A stretch of DNA of 64,000 nt from Paramecium sonneborni (GCA_905182985.1 CAJJDN010000070.1:365938-429937), one strand, 5' to 3'. Counted from the first letter of the stretch, positions 1 to 12,984 are shown. A program made the numbers and translations. Notes: generated by a model from the sequence alone, not told the origin.

Positions 1-1161
1 AATTATTTATATATGAAAATTAATTTTTTCTTAAGAATTATGTCGACTCAAATTATCATTCCAAAATTTAGAATTAATTAATTTGATAAAATGATTTGTT
101 AAATTTGTTATAAATTTAAATAATACTATAAAGATGACTAAGGGTTATCTGTTAATATTAATGTAGATTCATAAATTCAATAAGCTTTTAATTTCATATA
201 AATTAATTAGATTATAAAAATTAATCCTATATAAAAAAATCTATAAGTCTATCTAAAAAATTATTATTCATCTAATGAATATATATATTAATAATTTTAG
301 ATTATATTTTCCAATATTGAATATTGAATTTAATTTATTTATTTAAATTTATTACAAATTTTTAAATTATTCGAAAATTGGAAGCAAACTTTATTATCGA
401 TCTTATCAAATCAAAATGATAACTGCTCTGATGATAATTGAAAATAATAAGAAAGAATATGGGAAATAAAATCTTAAAACTAATCAATGTTTGGTATATC
501 CAGGAAATAACAGGATTATTTTATGTAAAGTCTATTGGAGATTGTAAGTGCTCACCATATAAATTCAAAAGAAGTATAACGGTATTACTGAATAATTATT
601 ATATATTGTATTTCATTTCATTTTTGTGAATAAAGATGGTTATACTGATATTATTCAAAATCTATTAAAGTAATAAAACTAATAAATAATGTGTTTTCTT
701 CTCAATTTTATCTTTTTTCTTAATTAGATTTCTATCCAGAGTTCTATGGTAAATTCTCTTGTGTATCTCTGATACCCTGATTCTATCCATAGTTCTTACT
801 TTCCAAAAAATTTAAATCTAATATACAAAAGAACCCTTTTTCAAAACCAAACAAAAGTTACAAAAAATATGTAAGAGATTTTTTTAAAATTGATTTTTTG
901 CTGTTCCAAAAATTATAACGAAATTAAGTAGCAAAGGAGACAACGACAAAGGTAAACTATAACAATTTAATTTGTATTAAAGATTGGAAAGATTATCAAT
1001 GATATTCACTAGGAATTTTGAATAAAGGAATTTGGCTTAGTAAGTGGAATAATCAAGACCACACTATAGTGTAATAAAATCTTTCAAATCTATTTGGAAG
1101 AATAATCTTATCTAAGAAACTTGTTGAATTTAAAAATTATATGTAATTTTTATATATAGAT

Positions 1162-2448
1162 AAAATATAAATTCATGGTGTGTATATATATATATTCTAT
1201 TTTGCATTTTCTCATGCAAAAAAGTTCTCCTTTAAGGAATATTTTTATTCAAATTAATGAAAAAGATTACTATTCTCAATATCATAATATATAAAGTAGA
1301 TATTTAGATACTTTATGTTAATAACTATTAGATAGAAGCATACAATAATATGATGAAATATATGAGATACTAGAATTAATTGAACTTCTTCTTTCTTTTT
1401 CATTTTAACCTTCAAGATTAGTCTATGCTTGAATCTACAATGCTTTTTCTCTTTTTTCCATCTTTTTGATGCAGATTCTAATACTATATCAATGTTCATT
1501 AATTAGTTCAACTTCCTTCATCATATCAAGATTCATTATACTTATAGACTTTACAATTTTCTTATTAAATTTTACATTATATGTTATGCTTGATTCAATA
1601 AAGCCAATCTAATATTCCTTCTACATTGATTTTCGAATATTTATATATTTGTAATCATAAAAAATATATACTAATTATATCTCATCTTAAACATACTTTT
1701 TTTGATGTATACTTATTCATCAGATCAAAATTACTATTACATTAATTCACATTATCTAAAAAATTCTTTTGCGATTAGAATAAGTAAATTGTTCTAATTC
1801 ATTTGATATTAATAAATATTTAAATACATTAATCTAAAATAGATCATCATGTTTTGATTTTTTGGATCTTTGAGTTGCTTTGGATAGTTTAAAATGCAGA
1901 TAATCGATGAATTACCCTCATTTCTGCATGATGATTATTCATATATATAAAAAGTTGCTAATTATTTTCAATTACAATTTACTGTTGATTTTGTTTTATC
2001 GTGCTTTATTACTTCTAAATTTGTTTGTGTACTATATTTCTTTGCCCGTTAATAGAGCCATGCTAAATTTGCAATCAGTATAGAGACCTGAAAATGGAAT
2101 GAAAAAATATAAATAGTACATCATATTAATAAATTATTAATAAATAGCAATGAAGATATTATGGACTATTTGGGATTATTATTCATTGATAAAACCAAAA
2201 GAACAAGGAATTTATGATATAAAAATTCTAAAAGAATGCCCCATCAAACCGATAATATACTTCTCTCCAAGATGAGCCAAAGAATAAAGAAAGGATTAAA
2301 AAGAAAGCCTCATATGTAAAATTAGAGAAAAGAGTAAAATTTGATATATCACTAGAAATTTGTAAAAAAATCGCTATATTTAAATGACTTAAAATGATGC
2401 TTCCACTCCAATAATTTAAGAAAGTTTGGGTCCTTTTCCATAAATAGG
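1162..2448. repeat. 1287-bp direct duplication, copy 1
   Basis: This segment appears to match 2450-3736 base for base, with a single N at 2449 between the copies. Copy 1 ends exactly at the N and copy 2 starts exactly after it. That is what overlapping ends of two contigs look like when a scaffolder joins them without merging. The content is AT-rich and contains no gene I can support. Confidence 0.9.
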
Positions 2449-2449
2449 N
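2449..2449. other. Assembly gap (single N)
   Basis: A single undetermined base lies exactly between the two copies of the 1287-bp duplication. It marks a scaffold join rather than a base-calling ambiguity. Confidence 0.95.
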
Positions 2450-3736
2450 AAAATATAAATTCATGGTGTGTATATATATATATTCTATTTTGCATTTTCT
2501 CATGCAAAAAAGTTCTCCTTTAAGGAATATTTTTATTCAAATTAATGAAAAAGATTACTATTCTCAATATCATAATATATAAAGTAGATATTTAGATACT
2601 TTATGTTAATAACTATTAGATAGAAGCATACAATAATATGATGAAATATATGAGATACTAGAATTAATTGAACTTCTTCTTTCTTTTTCATTTTAACCTT
2701 CAAGATTAGTCTATGCTTGAATCTACAATGCTTTTTCTCTTTTTTCCATCTTTTTGATGCAGATTCTAATACTATATCAATGTTCATTAATTAGTTCAAC
2801 TTCCTTCATCATATCAAGATTCATTATACTTATAGACTTTACAATTTTCTTATTAAATTTTACATTATATGTTATGCTTGATTCAATAAAGCCAATCTAA
2901 TATTCCTTCTACATTGATTTTCGAATATTTATATATTTGTAATCATAAAAAATATATACTAATTATATCTCATCTTAAACATACTTTTTTTGATGTATAC
3001 TTATTCATCAGATCAAAATTACTATTACATTAATTCACATTATCTAAAAAATTCTTTTGCGATTAGAATAAGTAAATTGTTCTAATTCATTTGATATTAA
3101 TAAATATTTAAATACATTAATCTAAAATAGATCATCATGTTTTGATTTTTTGGATCTTTGAGTTGCTTTGGATAGTTTAAAATGCAGATAATCGATGAAT
3201 TACCCTCATTTCTGCATGATGATTATTCATATATATAAAAAGTTGCTAATTATTTTCAATTACAATTTACTGTTGATTTTGTTTTATCGTGCTTTATTAC
3301 TTCTAAATTTGTTTGTGTACTATATTTCTTTGCCCGTTAATAGAGCCATGCTAAATTTGCAATCAGTATAGAGACCTGAAAATGGAATGAAAAAATATAA
3401 ATAGTACATCATATTAATAAATTATTAATAAATAGCAATGAAGATATTATGGACTATTTGGGATTATTATTCATTGATAAAACCAAAAGAACAAGGAATT
3501 TATGATATAAAAATTCTAAAAGAATGCCCCATCAAACCGATAATATACTTCTCTCCAAGATGAGCCAAAGAATAAAGAAAGGATTAAAAAGAAAGCCTCA
3601 TATGTAAAATTAGAGAAAAGAGTAAAATTTGATATATCACTAGAAATTTGTAAAAAAATCGCTATATTTAAATGACTTAAAATGATGCTTCCACTCCAAT
3701 AATTTAAGAAAGTTTGGGTCCTTTTCCATAAATAGG
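2450..3736. repeat. 1287-bp direct duplication, copy 2
   Basis: Second copy of 1162-2448, starting immediately after the N at 2449. The sequence beyond 3736 is unique. If the duplication is an assembly artefact, the true chromosome is about 1.29 kb shorter here. Confidence 0.9.
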
Positions 3737-4128
3737 GGAAAAATAAATTTAGATATAGATATTTGCACAGAGAAATGTGGAAAGTTTTAATTTTCATCAT
3801 TTAAAGGAGTTTCAATATGATCTCTATGATTTAAATTGCGATGAAAAAGATTAAGAAATCTTATGCTCAAAGACTTTCAAACTCGATTAAATTCATGAAT
3901 ACCATGACAATGATGCTTGCTATGAAAACCATTCTGAAAATAATTTATAAAGATTTTGATTTTATATACTTCAAGAATCTTACAATGAACTATCTTCTAG
4001 GCTTATAAGATGATTTTTGATTTTATAATTCCTCAAAAATTTTAATTTAAAACGAACTATTATAAATCTTATAAAATTTATTGAATACTTGATCAAATCA
4101 TTTTTTCTTTTATTGTATAAAATTTTAA

Positions 4129-4188
4129 ATTTGATCTTTTTAAATCTTTGTATATTTAGATTTGATCTTTTTAATCTTTGTATATTTA
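4129..4188. repeat. Tandem repeat, two units of about 30 bp
   Basis: Unit 1 (4129-4158) and unit 2 (4160-4188) are nearly identical, each beginning atttgatcttttt and ending tttgtatattta. Unit 2 lacks one A. The repeat lies in the gene-poor region and has no coding assignment. Confidence 0.7.
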
Positions 4189-4878
4189 AATTTATGATAA
4201 AAAATGTATTTAATTTGTTTCTGATGGAATTAAATTTCAAAAGCTCATGATTTACTTTTCAAAATAGGTTTAAATTTAATTCCACCATTAATTAATTAAT
4301 CAAGGATAAGAATAGTTTTTGCTATTTTATTCTTATTAAATAATTTGATTTATAATAAATTTTAGCTTTTATTTTTTAAATATAAATTAGGTGATAACCC
4401 AAAAATTATCATAGAGGAGAATTTATAAAAAAGATTTAAATAGTCAAACTGGAAGATATTGGTAATATAAATGATTATCAAAACTCTTCTTATTAGATTG
4501 ATTATTTTGATGATCAAATTTATGTAGATATTTTATAGGATTTAGAGAGTTCAGAGAGAAACTGGGATTATTTTAGATAGCTTTATTTGAATAGAGAGAA
4601 ATATATATAAAATAGCAAAGGATAAGATATTGCATATTTATATTGATATATGCCAGAACGAGAGAGTGAAAATTGAAATGAAAATATTTGTAAGAAATTG
4701 ATTTGAGTGTATAATGATTATATAAGATGGTAGGCTTAAAAATACTAAAAAAAAAAAAATAGGATTGAAAGAGATTAGATTTGATGATGAATTATGATTT
4801 AAAGTATTAAATATTATATATTATTGACTTAAATACACAATAATAGTTGGATAATTATTCTAAATTTTTAATTAAGAT

Positions 4879-6185
4879 ATGAGATAGTTCGCAATCTCTT
4901 TGTTCAAAGTATCGTAGAGACAATTTGGACAATTACCAAAATTCTATTTCTCAAGTAATTGATTAGATAAATTCATTAGAAAAGGTAGTGAATGTACCAA
5001 CAATGGGTGATTCGATTACAGAAGGAGATGTGAAAGAATTACAAAAAAGTATATTTATTAAATTTGATAGTTAGAGGTTGGAGATTATGTGAATTAAGAT
5101 GACGTGATTGCATTAATAGAGACAGATAAAGTCACAATAGATATAAGATGTGCTGACTCTGGTGTAATTACTTAGATGTTTGCAGCAGATGGGGCTAAAG
5201 TAGAAGTTGGAAAACCATTTTATGAAATTGATACTTCAGCTGCTAAACCAGCTGGAGCTGCAGGAACTCCAGAAACTAAAAAAGAAGAAAAGAAAGATGT
5301 GAAATAAGAATAAAAGTAAGAAGCACCTGCAGCTTAAAAGAGCACTCCTGCTCCAGCTGCAAAACCTGCTGAAAAGAAACCAGTAGCTCCAACTATTACA
5401 AATACAACTCAAAGAACAGAAAAAAGAGTAATTAACTTAATATGAAAATAGGAACCTATGTCAAGAATGAGATAGCGTATTGCATAAAGATTAAAGGATG
5501 CTTAGAATACTTATGCATTACTTACAACATTTTAAGAATGCGATATGAGTGCTGTTATGGAAGCAAGAGAAGCTATGTAGAAGGATTTCTAAAAAAAACA
5601 TAATGTCAAATTGGGTTTCAGCTCATTCTTTGTTAAAGCTGCTGTCAAATAGTTGTAAGAACAACCTATTGTGAATGCAGTCATAGATGGCACTGATATT
5701 GTTTATAGAAATTATATAGATATTTCTATGGCTGTAGCCACTCCAACTGGTCTTATGGTACCAGTGCTTAGAAATTGTGAACGTCTCAGTTTTGCAGATA
5801 TCGAAAAAGTACTAGACAATTTAATTATTAGACACTTATTGATTTAGCTGAAAAAGGAAGACAAGGCAAAATCTCTGCTGACGATATGGTTGGTGGAACA
5901 TTCACTATCTCAAATGGTGGAGTTTTTGGAAGTTTAATGGGAACACCAATCATTAATGCTCCACAATCTGCTATATTAGGAATGCATGCCATAGTCAATA
6001 GACCTGTTGTCAGAAATGATTAAATTGTAGCTCGTCCAATGATGTAAGATTTTTTTATTATTTTTTTTAGGTATCTTGCCTTGACTTATGATCACAGAAT
6101 TCTTGATGGAAAGGATGCTGCTACTTTCCTTAAGAAATTAGCTACTTCAATTGAAGATCCAAGAAGAATATTATTAGATGTTTGA
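4879..6185 (+). CDS. DLST: 2-oxoglutarate dehydrogenase E2 (dihydrolipoyllysine succinyltransferase)
   Basis: Transfers the succinyl group from E1 to CoA in the mitochondrial 2-oxoglutarate dehydrogenase complex (TCA cycle). Five introns (4955-4979, 5049-5074, 5428-5451, 5809-5831, 6044-6070; 23-27 nt, all GTA...TAG) splice to 393 aa. Residues 1-25 are a basic, Phe-rich mitochondrial presequence. A lipoyl domain follows ([11 protein letters not shown], then ETDKVT with the lipoyl lysine near 67). Next is an Ala/Pro/Lys-rich linker and the catalytic domain, ending in DHRILDG with the catalytic His near 364. There is no separate E1/E3-binding domain, as in eukaryotic OGDC E2. The start was chosen because it supplies the presequence and keeps the spliced length in frame. 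Confidence 0.95.
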
Positions 6186-6333
6186 ATTATCTAAATTTAT
6201 AAAATCAAAATAGGTTAATTAGATATTCTTATAAAAATATTTCTATTTTTCATAAAATTATGGGTTTGCATTGAAATGTAAAGGATATTCAAATCTAAAT
6301 CTTTTTAAATAAAATATTTTGTAAAATCTGAAA

Positions 6334-7892
6334 ATGAAGTCATGCAGTGGTACACCAGCTTATGTTAATGCTCCTAAAGCTTAATAAATTGGAGAGAACT
6401 TCTACATTCAATAATTTTAAGTGAGTTGTTTGGGTTAATTCTCTTATTACATTGAATCAAACAAAGAAGCTGTAATTATTGACCCAATGAGAGATTATGA
6501 AGAATATATGTATCATAGGCCATATGTTTTTTTAGTAAATTTAGTGAAACAAGAAATTCTGTTATCAAATATGTAATTTTGACTCATCTACATGCTGATT
6601 TTGTTGCAGGACATATAGATTTGGCTAAAATTACTGGAGCTTAAATAGTACTGGGTCCTTAGGCTGTTATTTAATATTAAGCAAAAATTGCTTAAGATGA
6701 AGGTAAATAAGATGTATAACTATTATTAGAATTATTAACTTTAGGAAGTGTATATCTTAGAGTTTTGCATACACCTGGTCATACTATGGAATCTAGTTGT
6801 TTTGTTTTAGTAGTAGATGGCAAAGATCATGCAATATTTAGTGGAGATTCTCTCTTTCTTGAAGAAGTAGGCAGACCTGATTTGGCATCTAAATCTTCAG
6901 GTTTGACAACTCAATAACTTGCTTCATTATTATATCATTCATTAAGAAACAAGATTCTTAAACTTAATGATGATGTAATACTCTATCCTGGACATGGAGC
7001 AGGATCAGCTTGTGGAAAAGCTATAGGAACAGGAACTGTTAGTACTATTGGTGAATAAAAACTCAAAAATTGGGCATTATAAAATATTACTGAGGAGGAA
7101 TTCATTAAAATATCAACTGATTTACCTGCTCCTCCTCAATATTTCTTTCATGATGTTCAATTAGTAATTATCTCATATATAAATATCTTAGAATCGTTAA
7201 GGAGCGAATGATCTTTAAAATATTAAATCAAAAGTTACAAAAGCTTTGAGTTATTAAGATTTTATTCAAATAGCTGCTGAAGGTGTCTTAATATTAGATT
7301 CTAGAGATATTGTTACAAAAGGAATTATCAAAGGGTCTGTAAATATTACCTAAGTTGCCACTCTTGCTTCTTTTGTAGGTATACTCTTTAAGCCTGATCA
7401 AAAAATTATTATTGTTGCAGATGAAGGCAAGGAAGAACTAACCATTATCAGATTACTTAGAATTGGATATGAAAATATTCTTGGATATTTAGAAGGAGGA
7501 TTTGATAATTATGTTAGAAATGGAGGAGAAGTTTAACAATTAAATATTGTTGATTTAAAAGATTTCTTAGATACCAAAGGACAATCAGAAAATCATGTTT
7601 TTATTGATTGCAGAAATCCAGTTGAATTTAAAACCTCAGGAATTATTCCAGGATCTTTAGTGATTCCATTATTTTAAATAGAAAATCAAGTAAATATCAA
7701 TCTTATTTTATTTAGCTTGATTTGATTCCTAAAGATAAGACATTACATATCTACTGTCGTTCAGGAGCCAGAGCAAAAACTGCTGCTACCATTCTATTAA
7801 AACATGGTTATTCTGACTTTGTTCTTATTTAGAATGCTGGTCTTGAACATATTGTCAATGAACATTAAATTCAAGTTCAAAAAGTAGAATGA
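6334..7892 (+). CDS. Persulfide dioxygenase / rhodanese fusion (metallo-beta-lactamase fold)
   Basis: Likely oxidises glutathione persulfide to sulfite in mitochondrial sulfide detoxification, with the attached rhodanese part moving sulfane sulfur. Introns 6510-6535, 7164-7191 and 7690-7715 give 492 aa. The N-terminal metallo-beta-lactamase domain shows THLHADFVAGH, HTPGHT, FSGDSLF and YPGHGAGSACGK, the iron-ligand positions of the ETHE1 type. The second His of the usual HxHxDH is Phe, which is common in this rhodanese-fused subgroup because mononuclear-iron enzymes do not need it. Two rhodanese-like domains follow. The first has a degenerate active site; the last has the full loop CRSGAR. 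The gene lies 148 bp after the OGDC E2 gene on the same strand. Confidence 0.9.
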
Positions 7893-7949
7893 TTTCTAAT
7901 TATACATAATAAATTAAATCGTATATATATTTTCAAATATCCTAACAAT

Positions 7950-9108
7950 TCAACTTATCATTCTTATTAGAAAATCTGTTATAAAGAAAGAACAAATTTA
8001 TTCGATTAAACTTTTAGAATGTAATTCATCATTTAGTTGCTTTACTAAATTCTAATTAGTGTAAGTCATGTATTTTTAAAAACAACAATTAGATTTTGAA
8101 CAAATTTATATTGTAAAAACTTAATGTTCTTCAATTATTATCGGAGTATTTATCTAGAGTAAATATTTATTTTTTTAAATAGGTCTCTGCTTTACAAGTA
8201 GATCATGAATTATTTTCAACTCTTATTTATGTATTAATTCATTATTACTATTAAGATAGATTGATATTTTAATCTCTAAATTTCTCTAAAGATTTAATCA
8301 TATACATACTCGTTATCTCTCTATTGGTAGTAAGTAAGGGATATAAAATCCTAAGAGCTAAAATCTCTTCAAACTTATTGCACTAAACCCGATTGGTTTT
8401 GATGTTAAAATATAGGACTAATCAATTGATCTTTCTTTTAGTCGAGGGATTATTTATAATTATTAATGTTTTATGATGCTTAAATTTTTAGTATATTAAA
8501 TTAAATTCTAAATGTCTTGTAATGCTTCAGAAAAATTGATTTTTTTTACATCATCCAAATAATCCGAAAATTCTTTAATTATAATAGTATTGATTCCTGA
8601 CTATTCAAAGTTATAATTAACATATTTATTGAACTCTTAAATAAGTTGCTTTAGTTCTTAGATAAAAAATCTTTTTTTGTTTTGCTTAATTACAAAATTT
8701 TATTAAAAGAGTTAGTACAAATGATATTAAGAATCAAATCTATCTTTTAATTAAGCAATTTGGTTTTCCATAGTATCAAAGATCTCTAAAATCTTATGTT
8801 TCAATGTTTTTATACTATTAAAAGCTTCTTAAAGACAAGCTTATTAGTCAACTTTATTGTGAGATTGATAGTAGAGTTCTGATAAAAAATTATAAGCATT
8901 TTCAATGAGTAAATATTCAGAATGTTTGTGAGAAGTTTCTCTCTTGTTTAGACATTAAACACAAAGCTCTTCAAATTTCTTAGGACATTGATCATTAACA
9001 CAAAAATAAACAATATTTTCATGATGTCCAACTCTAGAACACTAGGGTAATGCTCTTATATAAATGAAAATGTAGTTACTAATAGAAATTAGGTATCTTA
9101 AATTCCAT
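7950..9108 (-). CDS. B-box-like zinc-finger protein
   Basis: The N-terminal third carries a Cys/His cluster (CSRVGHHE, YFCVNDQCP, LCVQCLNK, HKHSEY) spaced like a B-box zinc finger. A coiled-coil-like, Gln-rich segment follows. Introns are inferred: one at 9055-9079 would end in AAG and joins a short first exon to the zinc-finger frame, and another near 8287-8310 carries the frame past an early TGA. If that second intron is wrong, the protein ends at about 8298. The zinc finger is clear; the C-terminal half is not recognised. Members of this kind in ciliates are usually uncharacterised. Confidence 0.65.
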
Positions 9109-9375
9109 AAAATTTTTATTTTTATTTATTATAGATTGCATTAAATTTCTAAATAGTAGAGTTTAGAGAGAGATACTGCAAAAAAAAAATAAAAGAAGAT
9201 AACAGAAATATTGTAATTTGAAAAATAGAAAAAAATAAATTAATATGTGATTAGGATGAGTATGAAATAATAGATAAGAGAGAGTGATAGAAAATGTATG
9301 AGATATTTAAAATGAAATATTGTTTGATCTAATTTGCTATGAAATGGTGATAATTTTATTTATTTTGATAATAAA

Positions 9376-9643
9376 TCATTTCTTGTCTCCTTTGGCTTAA
9401 TATCCTGCAACTGGATCAGTGATAACTAAAGGATTAAGTCATACAATTTACATCTAATATCAGTGACTTTTCCTTGAGTGTATGTTCTGATCTTGTAATT
9501 AATGGATAATCTGTTTTGAACAGCAGTTGGAAGTCCACTGATTGTATATGAAATATTAAATACTTTTTGACTCCTTCTGCTGAATGAAGGAAATTTCTGA
9601 TGAGTGTAATTCCACCTCTCTTGAAAGCGAATTCGATACACAT
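9376..9643 (-). CDS. Small conserved-looking protein, 71 aa
   Basis: Two 26-nt introns (9538-9563 and 9426-9451, both GTA...AG) turn three overlapping short frames into a single 71-aa protein that ends VAGYQAKGDKK. I do not recognise it. It is basic, has no signal peptide or membrane segment, and lies 34 bp downstream of the sterol-desaturase-type gene on the same strand. The consistent splicing in two places makes it a believable gene despite its size. Confidence 0.6.
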
Positions 9644-9677
9644 ATATAAAATTTATATTTAATATTAATATATATTA

Positions 9678-10645
9678 TCATTTGTATCTCTAAAATAATG
9701 GATGATCTTTATCTTTGAAATCAGGTAGATATGTGCATTTTTCCTTAACTGGATAATTTTTCTAAATTAATATATAATATAGATACAGGATCATATGCAG
9801 TACCAAAGAATCGATCAATCTTGGCATCACCATAATTTACTACATAATAGAGATGATGTCTATAATGATCAGAATGATCATATTTACTAAATTAAATATA
9901 AAATAGACATATACCCTCCATCATGAGCAAACAGATCATTAAAAGCCATAAATCCTCCATAAATCATTGTTTACATAGGATGAATTGGTAATATTAATTC
10001 AGCAGTATGAAGTAGAAGATTACCCTCAATGAATCCTTCTAAAGGATGAGCTGCACAATAACAAAAAGCAGTAGGTTCTTTAAAGGAATGATGAACACTA
10101 TGAATATATTTATATAAATATTTCAAGTGAAGCATTCTATGAGTCCAATATCCTACACCTAAATAAAAAATATAAAATTTGAGAATACATGTAGTCCATA
10201 ACCAATGAAATATTACTCCATACAAGAAATGAAATACTGTGTAATCATGAGTTTCAAAATATTTGTAATAAGGTGTGTATGGATATAAATAATAATAAAA
10301 GGACTTTTAAGAATATTATATTATTTATACCATTGATACAAAACATCCAAATATAAGCTAAACAATTCCATATCGTATTTCTCTTAAAATATTCTATATA
10401 CGTAATTTATTCTTTGGCATAGGATTGTAATATTCAACAATTGAACAAGAGATTAAATATTGCATGATTCCTCCTATTGATCCAAAAATAATCTTCATAG
10501 TCAAAAAGAATACCTTTTCTATATATTATTAAAAATTGTTAACGTATATATGTTTTTCTCCAAAACTTATATCTTCCATTTGACATCTAACAACTGGGAT
10601 TACAAATGCAAGAATAATTAAAAAGATTCGTCTGATTTTAATCAT
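9678..10645 (-). CDS. Sterol desaturase / fatty acid hydroxylase family protein
   Basis: Integral membrane di-iron oxygenase family acting on sterols or lipids in the endoplasmic reticulum. Three His boxes are visible: HRMLH, HSVHHSF and, near the C-terminus, HSDHYRHH, with hydrophobic segments before and between them. The stop follows HPLFQRYK. A 25-nt intron lies just before the last exon. The start at 10645 gives a hydrophobic N-terminus (a possible signal anchor), but the first intron, which would end in AAG, is uncertain, so the true start may be an internal Met. Ciliates import rather than make sterols, so a sterol-modifying role is plausible but not shown. Confidence 0.8.
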
Positions 10646-10804
10646 TTAACAATATTATTAAAATATAATGTAATTAAAAATTTATATATGAATGTATTAT
10701 CATTAATAATAATAAATTTGAATTCAAATGCTTGATAATTGGTACATTTCTTACCTTTATTAAATAGTGATTCTATTAGAAAGGGTTTGTTATATACTCC
10801 AACA

Positions 10805-11198
10805 ATGGGAGAACACATTGAAGATGAAGTAGTGGTATCTTTTGAACAGAAACGAGGAATCAATTATCAACATGAATATATGAGACTCTACATTGCAAAT
10901 GTAGTTTTGACTTAATAACTTAAAGAGCTTCTTCAAGAGAAAGGTGATTTAATTTCTAAAATCAATAGATTAGAAGTATCTATTTATCCATATTATTATC
11001 TAGGAATCAGAAATTTGCAAAACTAATTCTAGAAAGCAAGACTATGAAGAATTAAAAAAAATAGAGTAACCCTGTAAAAAATAAATAGGTATCTCTTTCA
11101 TATTTATCATTAGTGTAGAGGGTTCAACTAAACATCATGATGAAAATGTTGTTCACAATCATCAATATTAAACTCGAAAATTAATTAAAAAAAATTGA
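10805..11198 (+). CDS. Small charged coiled-coil protein, 111 aa
   Basis: Not recognised. Two introns (10991-11018 by pattern, and a 30-nt one ending near 11118) give a 336-nt coding sequence. The first half (after MGEHIEDEVVV) is a probable coiled coil; the C-terminus is rich in His, Asn and Lys. It is divergent from the hydroxylase gene, with about 160 bp between the two starts, and convergent with the cyclic-nucleotide-binding gene 27 bp away. Confidence 0.6.
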
Positions 11199-11224
11199 AA
11201 TTTTAAACATATTTATCTATGAAA

Positions 11225-12984
11225 TCACTCATCATCTTTTATTATTGCTTATTACTTACAAGTTGTTGAATTTGAAATCATTGATTCTTTATTTGAAAAT
11301 AATAAAAAATCTACTTCATTAAGTAACTTAGGTAATTTTAAAGATTTTATCACTGTCCTAGGACTCATTGAATAATTTGGTATTTCATATTTAGGACGAC
11401 TTGCACTAGGAAAAACCTTAAATTCAATTTTATTTATTACTTTATTCATTATACTTATTGCTGTCCCTTTATTTGTATCTAAATCAAATAAACCTGTATT
11501 AATATTTAAAGGTTCACTGAATTTCAAATTTCTCTTTAAAGTTTCTATATTCTTTTTAAAATTATAATGTGCTTTATTTATATGGCCTTTTCCTTATAAA
11601 AATTCATAACCACTACGTTTTGGTTCATTTCCTACTCTATCTACAGCATTCTTTGCTTTTTTTATAACAAAATCAGATATCTTATCATCTTCCTCTAAAA
11701 ATGGAATATCTCTATAAGGGATTGGAGGAGATAATGATTTAAGCTCTTTTATCAATGATAAACTTTTTGATTTACGAGAAAGATTCGTTTAATCAATTTT
11801 AATTAATTTTTAAATAGCTCCTCCTTTTTTAAAATATTATAAAAATCTATCCTTATCTAATGAAAATACTTATGCTTTTTAACTCAAACAAATAGCTCTA
11901 TGTTCTCTTACCACACCTTTAATAACTTCTTCATGACCAAAAATCAATCCTAATGTAATTATTCCAGTTCTAACTCTTTCATATTTTTTATCATTTTTCT
12001 TAAAGAATTTTTATATAGTTAAACTATTTTCAGTTACCAAAGTGCCTACCTCTATATTTTATGATATTTCAATTTCTCCATTTTTAACAATGTATATTTT
12101 ACTAATTACCATATTTAATAATAATACTTAGAAGGTTAATGTTCTTTATAAATGACATCAAACATTTTATAATCTTCAAAAGTAAAATGATAATAAATTT
12201 AATTTAACATTTATTCATTCCATTCTGCAAAAGCTGGTACTTTTTATAAAAAGGCCACATTTGTTTACTGAATGTATTCATAATATGATGATAATAATTT
12301 ATTAAATTATTCCCTAGATACAGTAGCAAAATTTGTATCTTCTGTTGCAACAATGGTGGCTGTTCTTGGAACTTATTTCGTTAAAGCAATTTCTCCAAAA
12401 CTATCACCTGCTTTCATTAAACCTACTTTTTAAAGTGTAGGATATTGACATTCAAGAAATTCAGCATCTGTCATATTTGCGTAAACTTCGTCTAAAAGTA
12501 CTTAATTTGTTTCAGTGAAAAATGTTGTTTGCTTTTTGAATCTCTTAGATTTCATCATAGTTTATTAATGTTTCAATGTTGCCTTTCTTGTATTCTGCCT
12601 TCTTAATGTTTCCTCTTACTTTTTTTCTTCCTCTCCTATCTAATTCCCATCTTATAATCCCTTTCTCTATATAAGAACCCAAACACTCCCAGAAAGTATT
12701 ATATAAAACTTCTTACCAATGTCACCTAAATTGAACACAACTTATCTAGCTTTAATCATCTCATGAGATAGTTGTCTATATAAGTTACTTACCATCTCTG
12801 AACCCATCTATTACTCTAAATCTTAAAAAAATTTGAATGAAATGAATGCTTTCCTTGTCATGTCAACTTCTTAATTGCTTCTCATACTCTAATCCTTTTA
12901 TAGAATTTCAATTATATAATTTAACTGATCTTAATTACCTAAATCTATATCCGACTTTTTAGTTGTTAATAACTTTTATTTCAT
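11225..12984 (-). CDS. Protein with two cyclic-nucleotide-binding domains
   Basis: One intron (12102-12127) gives 577 aa. The first cNMP-binding domain lies in residues about 85-210 (FNLGDIGKKFYIILSGSV). It is followed by the phosphate-binding-cassette region GDSFGEIALT...PRTATIVA, which has the Gly, Glu and Arg needed to bind the cyclic nucleotide phosphate. A second, weaker domain starts around KIYIVKNGEIEIS and lacks a clear phosphate cassette. The long basic C-terminal tail is not recognised. There is no membrane segment or kinase domain, so this is not a channel or PKG. It resembles cNMP-binding proteins of cilia and PKA-regulatory-like proteins, but no dimerisation/docking helix is visible. 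A partner is unknown. Confidence 0.85.

Larger units (their letters stand above)
1..4878. other. Gene-poor region with no intact gene
   Basis: No reading frame here can be joined into a convincing protein with TGA as the only stop. Several stretches (about 350-1150, 3750-3960 and 4440-4740) have the purine-rich, Asp/Glu/Asn-rich look of ciliate coding sequence but are cut by TGA codons that no plausible intron removes. Because TAA and TAG are sense codons, frames look open easily in this AT-rich DNA, so the reading as decayed genes is weak. The region also holds the 1.29 kb duplication and a short tandem repeat. Elsewhere in the window genes are nearly contiguous, so 4.9 kb without one is unusual. 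Confidence 0.6.

Noticed and set aside
1254..1499. Minus-strand 81-aa open frame, present twice (also 2542-2787)
   Set aside because: It lies in the duplicated AT-rich block, has low-complexity composition and no family motif; the second copy exists only because of the scaffold duplication.
350..4740. A gene using TGA as tryptophan across the left 4.7 kb
   Set aside because: Reading TGA as Trp makes long frames, but with TAA and TAG already sense, any frame in this DNA is open for about 60 codons by chance. TGA density here (about 1 in 60-75 codons) matches the random expectation, and TGA is clearly a stop in every real gene of the window.
5428..5451. In-frame TGA in the E2 gene as a selenocysteine or readthrough site
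   Set aside because: It lies inside a clean 24-nt GTA...TAG intron whose removal joins conserved residues.
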